Shown here: piece after piece, positions 1 to 8,217 of the stretch
Numbering within the stretch: the stretch's first letter is position 1
Layout of the letters: every line of letters starts with the position of its first letter
Source: Chromatiaceae bacterium
GTDB lineage: Bacteria > Pseudomonadota > Gammaproteobacteria > Chromatiales > Chromatiaceae
NCBI GenBank assembly: GCA_012962365.1
Contig: DTXR01000014.1
Coordinates: 1 to 11,295, forward strand
DNA length: 11,295 nucleotides
Direction: 5' to 3'
Program-made: the position numbers and the translations under genes
Notes under the pieces: model-generated
The model's input: only the letters and a program-made list of their open reading frames with translations
What the model was told of the DNA's origin: nothing
The model's database searches: none

Positions 1-9
1 GCGCCTCGA

Positions 10-32
10 AAGAACCGATGGGATCGGTTCTT
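10..32. repeat. 10-bp perfect inverted repeat (hairpin)
   Basis: Bases 10-19 (AAGAACCGAT) and 23-32 (ATCGGTTCTT) are exact reverse complements around a GGG loop. Two further pairs (7-8 with 33-34) can form if base 9 is bulged. The second arm overlaps another inverted repeat, TTCGCG (31-36) with CGCGAA (42-47), so the two hairpins would be mutually exclusive in RNA. No T-run follows, so it is not a standard intrinsic terminator on the + strand. Confidence 0.7.
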
Positions 33-54
33 CGCGTAAGCCGCGAAGCGGTGA

Positions 55-70
55 AGCTCAGGGATGAGCT
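55..70. repeat. 6-bp inverted repeat
   Basis: AGCTCA (55-60) and TGAGCT (65-70) are exact reverse complements separated by GGGA. It sits among other hairpins in the first 130 bases and may be part of the same repeat or insertion-sequence end. Confidence 0.5.
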
Positions 71-83
71 GAACAATCCGAAC

Positions 84-123
84 AGTCTGATTCGCAATCT
101 ACTTCGTCCAGACTTAAATCAGA
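84..123. repeat. nested competing inverted repeats
   Basis: Two overlapping pairings share one left arm. AGTCTG (84-89) pairs with CAGACT (109-114), and TCTGATT (86-92) pairs with AATCAGA (117-123). The two cannot form together. The right edge of the second arm lies six bases before the TTAA proposed as the insertion-sequence target site. Confidence 0.5.
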
Positions 124-208
124 GGCTCCTTAATGTCTTTCACAGGCTGGAGGAATCACGCTGCGGAGCAGCTGATACATTTCACCCTGTGCGGGCGAGG
201 CTTTCCGG

Positions 209-3200
209 TTGATCTTCTGGGCATTCTTCAAGCGCCTGATGGTACGCCTTACCGGCCTGCTGTACCTCATTGTCATTCTCGGCGCAGTGGCAAAGGTGCT
301 GGTATTCGGCTTTGCCCTCTACGCGGAAAACAACAAACAGACCATTCAGGACTGGGCCAGTGCCATCGTCGGCACCCAGGTGCATTTCAACAGCATAGAA
401 ACCTACTGGGCCGGTGTCACCCCCCGCATCTGGGTGCGCCAGCTAACAATCGGCGATGAGGAAAGCCTGACGCTGGGCGATGTGCTGGTGGGCATGAACC
501 TTGGCGCACTGCCCTGGTGGAAGGAAAACCTGCCTGTCAACATCCACATCAAAGGCACGGAAGTTCAGGTACTGCGGGATAAAGAAGGTAGAACCCGCAT
601 CCTGGGCATGCTCAAACCCACCGGCGGCAACCTGCCCACCTACGTTTTTCTCGAAGACGCCACCATCGACATACGAGATGAGAAGCGTGGCGCCCATATC
701 CACCAGCAGCACCTGAACGTCAGATTGTTCACCCGGGGAAATCACAGCAGCCTGAGTATCAGCTCGAAGAAACAGGGCTTCCGGGTGCGGGCAGAGATCG
801 ACGGCTCCATAGCCGGGGATGACTGGTCCGGTACCTTCTGGACTCAGGGAAAAGGCCTCAAGGCCGAACAGCTGCTACAGGCCTATCTTCCCACAGGCTA
901 TTTGCTGAGTGACCTGCATCTGAACTTTCAGGCATGGAGCTACTGGCAGGAAGGGCAACACCTCACCACCCGAGTGCAACTTGATCTGGATGAGGTAAGC
1001 CTGTACACCCCGGATCAACAGGAGCTGGAACTCGACGACCTGAAAGGCGACCTGCTGTACGAAAAACATGGCCGGAACTGGAAACTGCAGATGAAGGATT
1101 TCCGGCTGGCGACCAATGACTACCCCTGGAAGGATACGGGCCTGGCCATGCTCTCACAGCAGGGAGAACTGTTGATTGGCATCTCTCAGATCGATCTGGA
1201 AGGCGCGGCAAAACTGCTGCCCCTGCTCCCCCCGGACAACCCGGTCAGGCAGCAACTGCAGGCCATCAACCCAAAGGGGGTGCTGTCAGCCATTCGCATC
1301 AACATGAATCCCGATGATCCGGAATCCCGCCCTGTCTTTCGCAGCAAATTCGACCGCCTTAGCTTCCTGCCCCAGGAGAAGCTACCCGGCATCCGCAACT
1401 TCAGCGGCAGCATCAGGGTGCAACAGGATCAGGCGCAGCTGACACTGGACACCCGGGATGCACAGGTGCTGTTCACGACCCTGTTCCGCCAGCCCCTTCC
1501 CCTGGAGAAAATCGAAGGCGAACTCTTCTGGCAGGGCAGGGATGCGGACAACTGGTCCCTGTATGCGGATCATCTGGTTGCCGATTCGCCCGACCTGCAA
1601 ACCATCAGCCGCCTGCGGGTGGACAAAACATCGGACGAACAACCGATCCTGGATGTGCAGACGGACTTCCGCAACGGCAGGGGCGAGCATGCCGGACTGT
1701 ATTACCCGGCAGGCATCATGAGCGAGGCACTGGTCGGCTGGCTGGATGCGGCCGTCGTTTCCGGTCGTGTTCCCCAGGGCAGTTTTCTGTATCACGGCCC
1801 GCTGGCCAAAGGACATTTCCCCTTCCACAAGACTCATGACGGCCATTTCGAGGTACTGTTCGACGTGGAAGACCTGATGCTTTCCTACCATGAAGACTGG
1901 CCACCACTCACCGGCACCAATGCCAGGGTGCGATTCCATAACAACAGCCTGGACATCGCGGCGAAAACAGCCCGGATATACAGCACAGGCGTTCACAGAA
2001 CGACCGCAGGCATCGGCTCCCTGGAGCCACTCAAGCCGCTCGTTGTCAAAGGCAGCACCCACGGGCCTGTGGGGGACTTTCTGCGGCTCCTGCGAGAAAC
2101 GCCCCTGAAGGACAGCCTAGCCGAAAGAGTGGAAGACTTGGCGGTCACCGGCAAGGCCGATGCCAGTATCAGCCTCCATATCCCCCTCCCCCCCAGCGAG
2201 AAAGCCCCTCCCGCTTTCCGTGTTGCCTTGGATTTCAAACCCGGCACTTCCCTGACCCTGAAGGAGCAAAAGCTACGACTGGATGATCTGCGCGGCACCC
2301 TGCTGATTTCCGAAAAAGGACTGGTTGCAGAAGACATTCGCGCCAAAGCGCTGGGAACTGACATTGCCCTTTCTGCAAGCCCTGCTAAAACAGGCACACT
2401 GGTGGAAGTTCAGGGCAAAGTGTCCGGCGATTCCCTGGCACGGCAGTACCCCCAACTGGCCAGCATACAGCCGCAAGGCGAGGCAGACATCAACCTGAAG
2501 CTGGAAATACCCGGCCTGGATTCTCCGGCGGACACGCTCCCCCGCCTGCATATCCGCTCAGACCTGCAGGGCATGGCCCTGAACATGCCTGCGCCAATCG
2601 GCAAAACACCAGCGTCCTCAATACCCTTGCTGCTGGATATACAACTGGGCCAGGAACCGACTGCAAACACCTTGAAATACGGTAACCTACTGGGCGTGAC
2701 CTACAAGCAGAATCCTGACCGGACAACCGAACTGCTGGTCAGGATTTCCTCCCTGGACGTAAAAGCCTGGGCAAACCATTTCAGCAATCACAGCCAGAGA
2801 CACGGGCTGACATCAACACAACCCACGCACATCCGCCTGGAAGCCGGGACGCTGGATGCGCCCATACTCAATGCCTCATCCTTCGTGCTCGATCTGCGGC
2901 AGCAAGACGGCACCTGGAAAGGCCGGGTCGATGCCGACAACATCAAGGGCCATATCAGCTTTGTGCAAGACAAGCCTGACCACTCCTTGATCCTGGATCT
3001 GGAAAAACTGCACCTTCACACCGGGCGTGAAGAGGAAAAGCACAGCGAAACAGCTTCCACGGAAAAGCTGCTTCCCGATGATTTCCCTACCATCAGATTG
3101 AGCAGCAAAAGCCTGAAGCTGAACAAGGCAAATCTGGGCAGACTCGAATTCGTGACCCGCAAGGACGGAAATACCCAAATCATCGAAAAGCTGGATGCTC

Positions 3201-3895
3201 ATGGAAAACTGACCGATATATCGATTCATGGGAGCTGGGAGTACAACGGCAACGCCGGCACCACCTGGCTGAAAGGCGTGATTAACACGGACAACATGGG
3301 CAAACTGCTGAGGAAGGCACTGGACATGGATTTTCTATCCGGCAGCAAGACCTATCTCAGTTTCGACCTCAACTGGCTGGGCGCGCCCTTCCAGCCCAAC
3401 ATCGCAAAGATGCGGGGCGAAGCACAGCTGGACATGGCGGCAGGCAGAATCCTGAACTTCAAACCCGGGCTGGCTCGGGTACTGGGGCTGGTCAATTTCG
3501 ATACACTCTATCGGCGCCTGAAGCTGGATTTCAAGGATGTCTATCAAAAAGGCATGGCCTTCGACACCATCATGGGGAACTTCCAGTTTGATGACGGCCT
3601 GATGTACACCAACAATCTGGAAATCCTCGGCCCTTCCGCCACCATCCTCATCGCCGGCAGCATCGACCTTATCAATGAGACATACGACCAGATACTCTCC
3701 GTATCACCAAGGCTGGACGCCACCCTTCCCGTCGCCAGCGCCATCGCCGGCGGCCCCGCTGCCGGGCTAGTGGTTCTGCTGGCCCAGCAGGCCTTCTCCG
3801 AGAAGCTGCAGAAAATCCAGCGTATCACCTACGACATCAGCGGTACCTGGGAAGACCCCAAACTCACCAGACACACACCGGAAGGAGAAAAGTAG
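209..3895 (+). CDS. yhdP: YhdP, AsmA-like phospholipid transport protein
   Basis: This is a 1228-residue protein, close to the roughly 1270 residues of E. coli YhdP. A single N-terminal membrane helix spans about residues 13-36. A very long periplasmic region follows, of the DUF3971/AsmA-like kind, rich in short alternating beta-strand segments. The C-terminal AsmA-like module begins near residue 1079 (GRILNFKPGLARVLGL) and aligns by eye with the family, including a late small hydrophobic stretch (about residues 1175-1200) and the closing ISGTWEDP. Family knowledge: YhdP, TamB and YdbH act redundantly to move phospholipids from the inner to the outer membrane. The start chosen is TTG at 209, with GCGAGG eight bases upstream and an in-frame stop at 173-175. 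The alternative is ATG at 239, which keeps most of the membrane helix but has no clear ribosome binding site. It is the first gene of a same-strand run with nit, tldD and pmbA. Confidence 0.93.
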   Translation: MIFWAFFKRLMVRLTGLLYLIVILGAVAKVLVFGFALYAENNKQTIQDWASAIVGTQVHFNSIETYWAGVTPRIWVRQLTIGDEESLTLGDVLVGMNLGALPWWKENLPVNIHIKGTEVQVLRDKEGRTRILGMLKPTGGNLPTYVFLEDATIDIRDEKRGAHIHQQHLNVRLFTRGNHSSLSISSKKQGFRVRAEIDGSIAGDDWSGTFWTQGKGLKAEQLLQAYLPTGYLLSDLHLNFQAWSYWQEGQHLTTRVQLDLDEVSLYTPDQQELELDDLKGDLLYEKHGRNWKLQMKDFRLATNDYPWKDTGLAMLSQQGELLIGISQIDLEGAAKLLPLLPPDNPVRQQLQAINPKGVLSAIRINMNPDDPESRPVFRSKFDRLSFLPQEKLPGIRNFSGSIRVQQDQAQLTLDTRDAQVLFTTLFRQPLPLEKIEGELFWQGRDADNWSLYADHLVADSPDLQTISRLRVDKTSDEQPILDVQTDFRNGRGEHAGLYYPAGIMSEALVGWLDAAVVSGRVPQGSFLYHGPLAKGHFPFHKTHDGHFEVLFDVEDLMLSYHEDWPPLTGTNARVRFHNNSLDIAAKTARIYSTGVHRTTAGIGSLEPLKPLVVKGSTHGPVGDFLRLLRETPLKDSLAERVEDLAVTGKADASISLHIPLPPSEKAPPAFRVALDFKPGTSLTLKEQKLRLDDLRGTLLISEKGLVAEDIRAKALGTDIALSASPAKTGTLVEVQGKVSGDSLARQYPQLASIQPQGEADINLKLEIPGLDSPADTLPRLHIRSDLQGMALNMPAPIGKTPASSIPLLLDIQLGQEPTANTLKYGNLLGVTYKQNPDRTTELLVRISSLDVKAWANHFSNHSQRHGLTSTQPTHIRLEAGTLDAPILNASSFVLDLRQQDGTWKGRVDADNIKGHISFVQDKPDHSLILDLEKLHLHTGREEEKHSETASTEKLLPDDFPTIRLSSKSLKLNKANLGRLEFVTRKDGNTQIIEKLDAHGKLTDISIHGSWEYNGNAGTTWLKGVINTDNMGKLLRKALDMDFLSGSKTYLSFDLNWLGAPFQPNIAKMRGEAQLDMAAGRILNFKPGLARVLGLVNFDTLYRRLKLDFKDVYQKGMAFDTIMGNFQFDDGLMYTNNLEILGPSATILIAGSIDLINETYDQILSVSPRLDATLPVASAIAGGPAAGLVVLLAQQAFSEKLQKIQRITYDISGTWEDPKLTRHTPEGEK

Positions 3896-4016
3896 GTCGA
3901 CACGTCCATTCTGAACGAGTAGCAGCACCCCCAGGAGAACGAGCGAAGCCATGCGGCGACTCGTGCCTCATGGTATTCTTGTTTTATATCAATCAGAAAC
4001 CAGTCCGACCCGACAG

Positions 4017-4847
4017 ATGACAGAAAACCTATACAAAGCTGCCTGCATACAACTGGCCTCCGGCTCCAATGTCAACGCCAACCTACTCGAAGCCCAGCGG
4101 CTGATGGAACATGCCGCCAGCGAAGGGGCGCGACTGATCGTGCTGCCTGAAAACTTCGCCTACATGGGAGCCACCTGCCAGGACATGCTGCCCATCCGCG
4201 AAAAAGACAACGACGGCCCAATTCAGCATTTCCTGTCCCAAATCACTCAGAAACTCGGGATCTGGGTGGTGGGCGGCACCATACCCATCGTCAGCAACAA
4301 CGACAACAAGCTGCGCGCCGCCTGCCTGCTCTACAATGATCAGGGACAACGGGTCGCACGCTACGACAAGATGCACTTGTTTGACGTCAATCTGATTGAA
4401 TCCGACGAACAATATGTGGAATCAGAAACCATCGAACCGGGCGATAGAATCTGCGTGGTGGATACGCCTTTCGGCAAACTGGGCCTGTCGGTCTGCTATG
4501 ACCTGCGTTTCCCCGAGATGTACCGTGCCATGCTGGATCAGGGCATGGAACTGATAGCCCTGCCCGCCGCCTTCACCGCCATGACCGGCGCTGCGCACTG
4601 GGATGCCCTGCTGCACGCCAGAGCCATCGAAAACCTCAGCTTCGTACTCGCCGCCGCCCAGGGTGGGTTCCATATCAGCGGCCGCAAGACCTGGGGACAC
4701 AGCATGATCATCGACCCCTGGGGCAACAAGCTGGCGGAACAGACCAGTGGAAACGGGCCGGTGATCGCCGAAATCAACAGGGAATTCCTGCAGGCCACCA
4801 GGCGCAACTTTCCCAGCCTGCAGCATCGCCGCATTCACTGCAAATAA
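4017..4847 (+). CDS. Nit-family carbon-nitrogen hydrolase (probable deaminated glutathione amidase)
   Basis: This is a 276-residue nitrilase-superfamily amidase with all three catalytic residues: Glu45 in LPENFAYMG, Lys118 in YDKMHLFDV and Cys160 in LSVCYDLRFPEMYR. The HLFDV and CYDLRFPE contexts fit the Nit1/NIT branch, which hydrolyses deaminated glutathione, a transaminase side product, to alpha-ketoglutarate and cysteinylglycine in the cytoplasm. The exact substrate is inferred. The frame stays open upstream to an ATG at 3951 that has AGGAG about 13 bases before it. That would add 22 residues (MRRLVPHGIL...) absent from the family, so I prefer the ATG at 4017, where the protein begins MTENLYKAACIQLASG as relatives do, although no strong ribosome binding site precedes it. 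The 121-base gap after yhdP contains an AT-rich patch (TTTTATATC, 3982-3990) that could be a weak internal promoter. tldD follows 17 bases later. Confidence 0.9.
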   Translation: MTENLYKAACIQLASGSNVNANLLEAQRLMEHAASEGARLIVLPENFAYMGATCQDMLPIREKDNDGPIQHFLSQITQKLGIWVVGGTIPIVSNNDNKLRAACLLYNDQGQRVARYDKMHLFDVNLIESDEQYVESETIEPGDRICVVDTPFGKLGLSVCYDLRFPEMYRAMLDQGMELIALPAAFTAMTGAAHWDALLHARAIENLSFVLAAAQGGFHISGRKTWGHSMIIDPWGNKLAEQTSGNGPVIAEINREFLQATRRNFPSLQHRRIHCK

Positions 4848-4864
4848 TTCAGGTATAACACCCA

Positions 4865-6307
4865 ATGAGCAACACCCTCGATCTCGCCAGGGAGACACTG
4901 TTGTCTCCCGCTGACATAGACGATTCACGACTGCAGCACATCATGAACAAACTCATGAGCAGCCGCGTGGATGCCGCCGACCTCTACTTCCAGTACAGCC
5001 GCAATGAATCCTGGGTACTCGATGACGGCATTATCCGCGAAGGCAGCTTCAGCCTGGAACAGGGCGCGGGCCTGCGCGCCATCAGCGGCGAGAAGACCGG
5101 CTTTGCCTACACCGAAGACCTGCATCTCGATAGCCTGCTGGAAGCCGCCGCCTGCGCCCATGCCATCACTCGGGCCGGAGAGGATCGCCGTGTTGCCGTG
5201 GCCGCGCGACAGGCCGTGCAGCCTCTCTATACGGGCGACAATCCCCTGGAAAGTCTGCCCGATGAAGACAAGATCAGGCTCATGAAAGAGCTGGACGCCG
5301 CTGCCCGGGCCGCCGATCCCCGGGTGAAGCAGGTCACCGTCAATCTGGTGGCCAGTCACGACACCATCCTGGTGCTGGACAACGAAGGGCATCTGGCCGC
5401 CGACCTGCGCCCCCAGGTGCTGTGCTACGTCAATGTCATCGTAGAACAGAATGGCCGCCGCGAACAGGCGGGCACCGGCGGCGGCATGCGGGGTTCCCTG
5501 ACCTGGTTTCTGGAAGATGGCCGCGCCCTGAGCTACGCGAAGGAAGCCGTGCGTCAGGCCCTGGTGAACCTGGAAGCCGTGGACACCCCCGCCGGCGCCA
5601 TGACTGTGGTGCTGGGTCCGGGCTGGCCCGGCATCTTGCTCCATGAAGCCGTAGGCCACGGCCTGGAAGGCGACTTCAACCGCAAAGGCCTGTCCGCCTT
5701 CTCCGGGCGCATGGGTGAAAAAGTGGCTTCACCCCTGTGTACCGTGGTGGACAACGGCACCCTGCCCGGCAAACGGGGGTCTCTCACCGTGGACGACGAA
5801 GGCACACCGACGAGCAATACCATGCTAATCGAAAACGGCGTACTCAAGGGCTATATGCAGGACAAGTTCAACGCCCGGCTCATGGGCATGGAACCGACGG
5901 GCAACGGGCGGCGCGAGTCCTATGCCAGCCTGCCTCTGCCCCGCATGACCAACACCTACATGCTGCCCGGCGAGAACGAGCCGGAAGAAATCATCCGTTC
6001 CGTGAAGAATGGGCTGTACGCGGTGAACTTCGCCGGTGGTCAGGTGGACATCACCTCGGGAAAATTCGTGTTTTCCCTCAGTGAGGCCTACCTCATCGAA
6101 AACGGAAAGGTCACCGCGCCGGTGAAGGGCGCCACCCTCATCGGCAACGGTCCGGAAGTGCTTACCCGGGTGAGTATGCTGGGCAACGATCTGGCCCTGG
6201 ATCAGGGCGTGGGCACCTGTGGCAGAGACGGCCAGAGCGTACCCGTGGGCGTCGGTCAGCCCACCATGAAAGTGGACGAGATCACCGTGGGAGGCACCGC
6301 CGTATGA
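4865..6307 (+). CDS. tldD: TldD, metallopeptidase subunit of TldD/E
   Basis: This 480-residue protein is almost the same length as E. coli TldD (481) and collinear with it. The catalytic HExxxH motif is HEAVGH at residues 260-265, in the context [20 protein letters not shown]. The conserved C-terminal cysteine that completes the zinc site in the family is Cys452 ([19 protein letters not shown]). The conserved N-terminal [14 protein letters not shown] and [12 protein letters not shown] blocks are also intact, so the enzyme looks functional. Family knowledge: TldD pairs with TldE (PmbA) to make a cytosolic zinc peptidase that threads unfolded peptides. In E. coli it matures microcin B17 and degrades CcdA. 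No peptide-antibiotic precursor is visible nearby, so a general housekeeping role is inferred. The ATG at 4865 has only a weak AGGT (4851-4854) upstream. The stop overlaps the pmbA start. Confidence 0.97.
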   Translation: MSNTLDLARETLLSPADIDDSRLQHIMNKLMSSRVDAADLYFQYSRNESWVLDDGIIREGSFSLEQGAGLRAISGEKTGFAYTEDLHLDSLLEAAACAHAITRAGEDRRVAVAARQAVQPLYTGDNPLESLPDEDKIRLMKELDAAARAADPRVKQVTVNLVASHDTILVLDNEGHLAADLRPQVLCYVNVIVEQNGRREQAGTGGGMRGSLTWFLEDGRALSYAKEAVRQALVNLEAVDTPAGAMTVVLGPGWPGILLHEAVGHGLEGDFNRKGLSAFSGRMGEKVASPLCTVVDNGTLPGKRGSLTVDDEGTPTSNTMLIENGVLKGYMQDKFNARLMGMEPTGNGRRESYASLPLPRMTNTYMLPGENEPEEIIRSVKNGLYAVNFAGGQVDITSGKFVFSLSEAYLIENGKVTAPVKGATLIGNGPEVLTRVSMLGNDLALDQGVGTCGRDGQSVPVGVGQPTMKVDEITVGGTAV

Positions 6308-7629
6308 ACCGCAGCATAGAACAACTGGAATCCATGGTCGCCGATCTGCTGGCGGAAGCGAGGAAACAGGGAGCCAGCGCGGCCGATGCCGCCGTTTCCA
6401 GCAGCGCCGGCCTGTCCCTCACCGTGCGTCTGGGGGAGGTGGAAACCATCGAGCACACCCGTGACCAGGGCCTGGGCATCACCGTGTACTTCGGCAAGCG
6501 CAAGGGCTCGGCCAACACCACGGATCTCAAGCCCGCCGCCCTGCGCGAGGCCGTGAGCAAGGCCTGCACCATCGCCCGCAACACATGCGAGGACGATTGC
6601 GCAGGCCTGGCAGACCCGCAATTCCTGGCCAGGGACTATCCTGAGCTGGATCTCTATCACCCCTGGGACATCGATACGGATCAGGCTCAGCGACTGGCCG
6701 AAGAGACCGAGCAGGCCGCCAGGGATTTCGATGTGCGCATCAACAACTCCGAAGGCGCCACGCTGAGTACCCAGACGGGCAGCTTCATCTACGGCAACAG
6801 CAACGGCTTCGTCGGCGGTTACCCTACCAGCCGCCACAGCCTGAGCTGCGTTGTGCTGGCGCAGGACGGTGAGTGCATGCAACGCGACTACTGGTACGAC
6901 AGCCGCCGGGACTGGCAGGAGCTGGCGCCACCCCGGACCATTGGCGAAAAGGCTGCGGCCAATGCCGTGGCCAAGCTCAATGGCCGCAAGCTGGGCACCC
7001 GCCAGGCGCCGGTGATCTTCCGCGCCGACATCGCCCCTCACCTGCTGCGCAGTCTCACAGGCGCCCTGCGGGGCCACGCCCAGTACCGCCATTCCAGCTT
7101 CCTGCCGGACAGCCTGGAGCAGCAGATCTTCCCCGCCTGGGTGAGTGTCACCGAAGATCCGCATATCCCAAAAGGCCTGGCCAGCGCCCCCTTCGACAAC
7201 GAAGGCGTGGCCACCAATCCCAAGGCCATCATCGACCGGGGCGTTATTCAGACCTACCTGCTGGACAGCTATTCCGGCTGCAAGCTGGGCCTGCCCACCA
7301 CAGGCAATGCCGGCGGTGTGCGCAACCTGGCCATCGCCAGCGGAGACCTGAACCTGGAGCAGATGTTGCAGGAGATGGGCACCGGCCTGCTGGTCACGGA
7401 ACTCATGGGCCAGGGCGTCAACGCCGTAACCGGCGACTATTCCCGGGGCGCGGCGGGCTTCTGGATAGAGAATGGCGAGATCCGGTATCCCGTGGAAGAA
7501 ATCACCATCGCCGGCAACCTGAAAGACATGTACCAACAACTCCTTGCCGTTGGCAATGACACCGACATTCCCGGTAGCGTACGCACAGGTTCCTGGTGGA
7601 TAGCGCAAATGACCATTGCGGGAAACTGA
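6304..7629 (+). CDS. pmbA: PmbA/TldE, non-catalytic TldD partner
   Basis: This 441-residue protein belongs to the PmbA/TldE family (about 450 residues in E. coli). It has the family architecture of an N-terminal domain with [18 protein letters not shown] and a C-terminal barrel with [31 protein letters not shown] and [13 protein letters not shown]. It lacks the HExxxH metal motif found in TldD, as expected for the non-catalytic half of the heterodimer. Its ATG (6304-6306) overlaps the tldD TGA (6305-6307) in ATGA, which suggests translational coupling and equal subunit supply. In E. coli the two genes are far apart (pmbA next to yjgA); no yjgA is present here. No clear terminator follows the stop. 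Confidence 0.96.
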   Translation: MNRSIEQLESMVADLLAEARKQGASAADAAVSSSAGLSLTVRLGEVETIEHTRDQGLGITVYFGKRKGSANTTDLKPAALREAVSKACTIARNTCEDDCAGLADPQFLARDYPELDLYHPWDIDTDQAQRLAEETEQAARDFDVRINNSEGATLSTQTGSFIYGNSNGFVGGYPTSRHSLSCVVLAQDGECMQRDYWYDSRRDWQELAPPRTIGEKAAANAVAKLNGRKLGTRQAPVIFRADIAPHLLRSLTGALRGHAQYRHSSFLPDSLEQQIFPAWVSVTEDPHIPKGLASAPFDNEGVATNPKAIIDRGVIQTYLLDSYSGCKLGLPTTGNAGGVRNLAIASGDLNLEQMLQEMGTGLLVTELMGQGVNAVTGDYSRGAAGFWIENGEIRYPVEEITIAGNLKDMYQQLLAVGNDTDIPGSVRTGSWWIAQMTIAGN

Positions 7630-7675
7630 CGGGCGCCATCATTGTTCCGGATCATCGATGTAAAGCAGGAAAAAG

Positions 7676-7702
7676 GGTTATTCTGTTAAAATATAAATAA
7701 CC
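7676..7702. repeat. 7-bp palindrome spanning the promoter of the Spy-like gene
   Basis: GGTTATT (7676-7682) and AATAACC (7696-7702) are exact reverse complements separated by 13 bases. The arms flank the proposed -10 element and end 19 bases before the start codon at 7722. The position suits an operator for a dimeric regulator. As RNA the stem is AT-rich and weak, with no T-run after it, so it is a poor terminator for pmbA. No regulator is identified. Confidence 0.5.
7684..7692 (+). promoter_or_regulatory. extended -10 promoter for the Spy-like gene
   Basis: TGTTAAAAT contains the extended TG motif one base before a TAAAAT hexamer (one mismatch from TATAAT). No good -35 hexamer lies 16-18 bases upstream, which is typical of extended -10 promoters. 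The region is markedly AT-rich compared with the coding DNA on both sides. AGGGA (7710-7714) provides a ribosome binding site seven bases before the ATG at 7722. Confidence 0.45.
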
Positions 7703-7721
7703 AGACATCAGGGAAAATATT

Positions 7722-8162
7722 ATGAAAACCAGACTTCTTTTACTCGCAGCACTGTTCGGCCTGTCCTTCTCTGCCTTTGTCTTCGCTGACATGAAACCGG
7801 AAAAGATGCAGATGCTGCGCCATGCCAACCCCATGCCCAACCTGATGCAGGTCGTCTTCAAAAAGGCTGACGAACTGGATCTGACAGAAGAACAAAGCAA
7901 GGCGCTGAAAGCCTGGCACGGCAAGAACAGACCCCGCGTCATGAAGCTGGTGAAGCAGGTTCATGAGCTGGAAAAGAAACTGGCACAGGAAGCATTGGAA
8001 GGCGCATCCGGCGCCGTGCTGCAGCAGATCACCAACCAGATCTTCCAGGCGCGCCAGGGCATCATTGAGACCAAACTTGCCTGCCGCAACCACCTGCATG
8101 ACGTCCTGAAACCCGAACAGTGGGACAAGGTCGTCGAGCTTTACAAGGCCAGCCATAAATAG
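7722..8162 (+). CDS. Spy/CpxP-like periplasmic LTxxQ protein
   Basis: This is a 146-residue secreted protein. Residues 1-22 form a typical signal peptide: MKTR, a leucine/alanine/phenylalanine core, then FVFA before the likely cleavage point at Asp23. The mature part is charged and helical. It carries an LTEEQ motif at 54-58 and a second related motif LKPEQ at 129-133, the hallmark pair of the Spy/CpxP/ZraP-like family. It has one cysteine (Cys121) and no lipobox. Family knowledge: these small dimeric periplasmic proteins act as ATP-independent chaperones, damp Cpx signalling, or bind metals under envelope stress. Which role applies here is unknown; the protein lacks the His-rich tail of ZraP-type metal binders. 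It has its own promoter region and ribosome binding site and so is probably not part of the tldD-pmbA operon. It converges on metR. Confidence 0.72.
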   Translation: MKTRLLLLAALFGLSFSAFVFADMKPEKMQMLRHANPMPNLMQVVFKKADELDLTEEQSKALKAWHGKNRPRVMKLVKQVHELEKKLAQEALEGASGAVLQQITNQIFQARQGIIETKLACRNHLHDVLKPEQWDKVVELYKASHK

Positions 8163-8217
8163 CGGCTCTTTATCCTCATCAAAGCTGTCTCTGCCGATTC
8201 CGGCGGAGGCGGTGAAG

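Larger units (their letters stand above)
1..133. mobile_element. possible insertion-sequence end (unproven)
   Basis: This stretch has no recognisable gene and is unusually rich in inverted repeats (listed separately). Frame 1 could be the last dozen residues of a protein ending APRKNRWDRFFA with a TAA stop at 37-39, as for a transposase C-terminus, but that is too short to identify. The segment ends ATCAGAGGCTCC followed by TTAA (130-133). That layout resembles the edge of an IS5-like element next to a four-base TTAA/YTAR-type target site. The gene expected upstream of yhdP in many gammaproteobacteria (rng, ribonuclease G) is not detectable here, which fits an insertion or a contig break at a repeat. 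No transposase domain is visible, the other IS end lies outside the window, and the family assignment is from memory of terminal sequences. It could equally be an intergenic repeat. Confidence 0.25.

Noticed and set aside
18..212. 64-codon open frame on the + strand before yhdP
   Set aside because: It runs through the inverted-repeat zone, has no ribosome site, matches no family I know and overlaps the yhdP start; probably chance.
1382..2062. 226-codon open frame on the - strand inside yhdP
   Set aside because: It is antisense to a collinear, well-conserved part of yhdP and reads like no known protein; a codon-bias shadow.
4865..7629. TldD/E as part of a peptide-antibiotic (microcin-like) cluster
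   Set aside because: No small precursor gene, cyclodehydratase, or exporter lies in the window; the neighbours are housekeeping genes.
8191..8206. Short hairpin (CTGCCG, loop ATTC, CGGCGG) between the convergent Spy-like gene and metR, as a bidirectional terminator
   Set aside because: The stem is only six pairs including a G-U, and no T-run follows on either strand.
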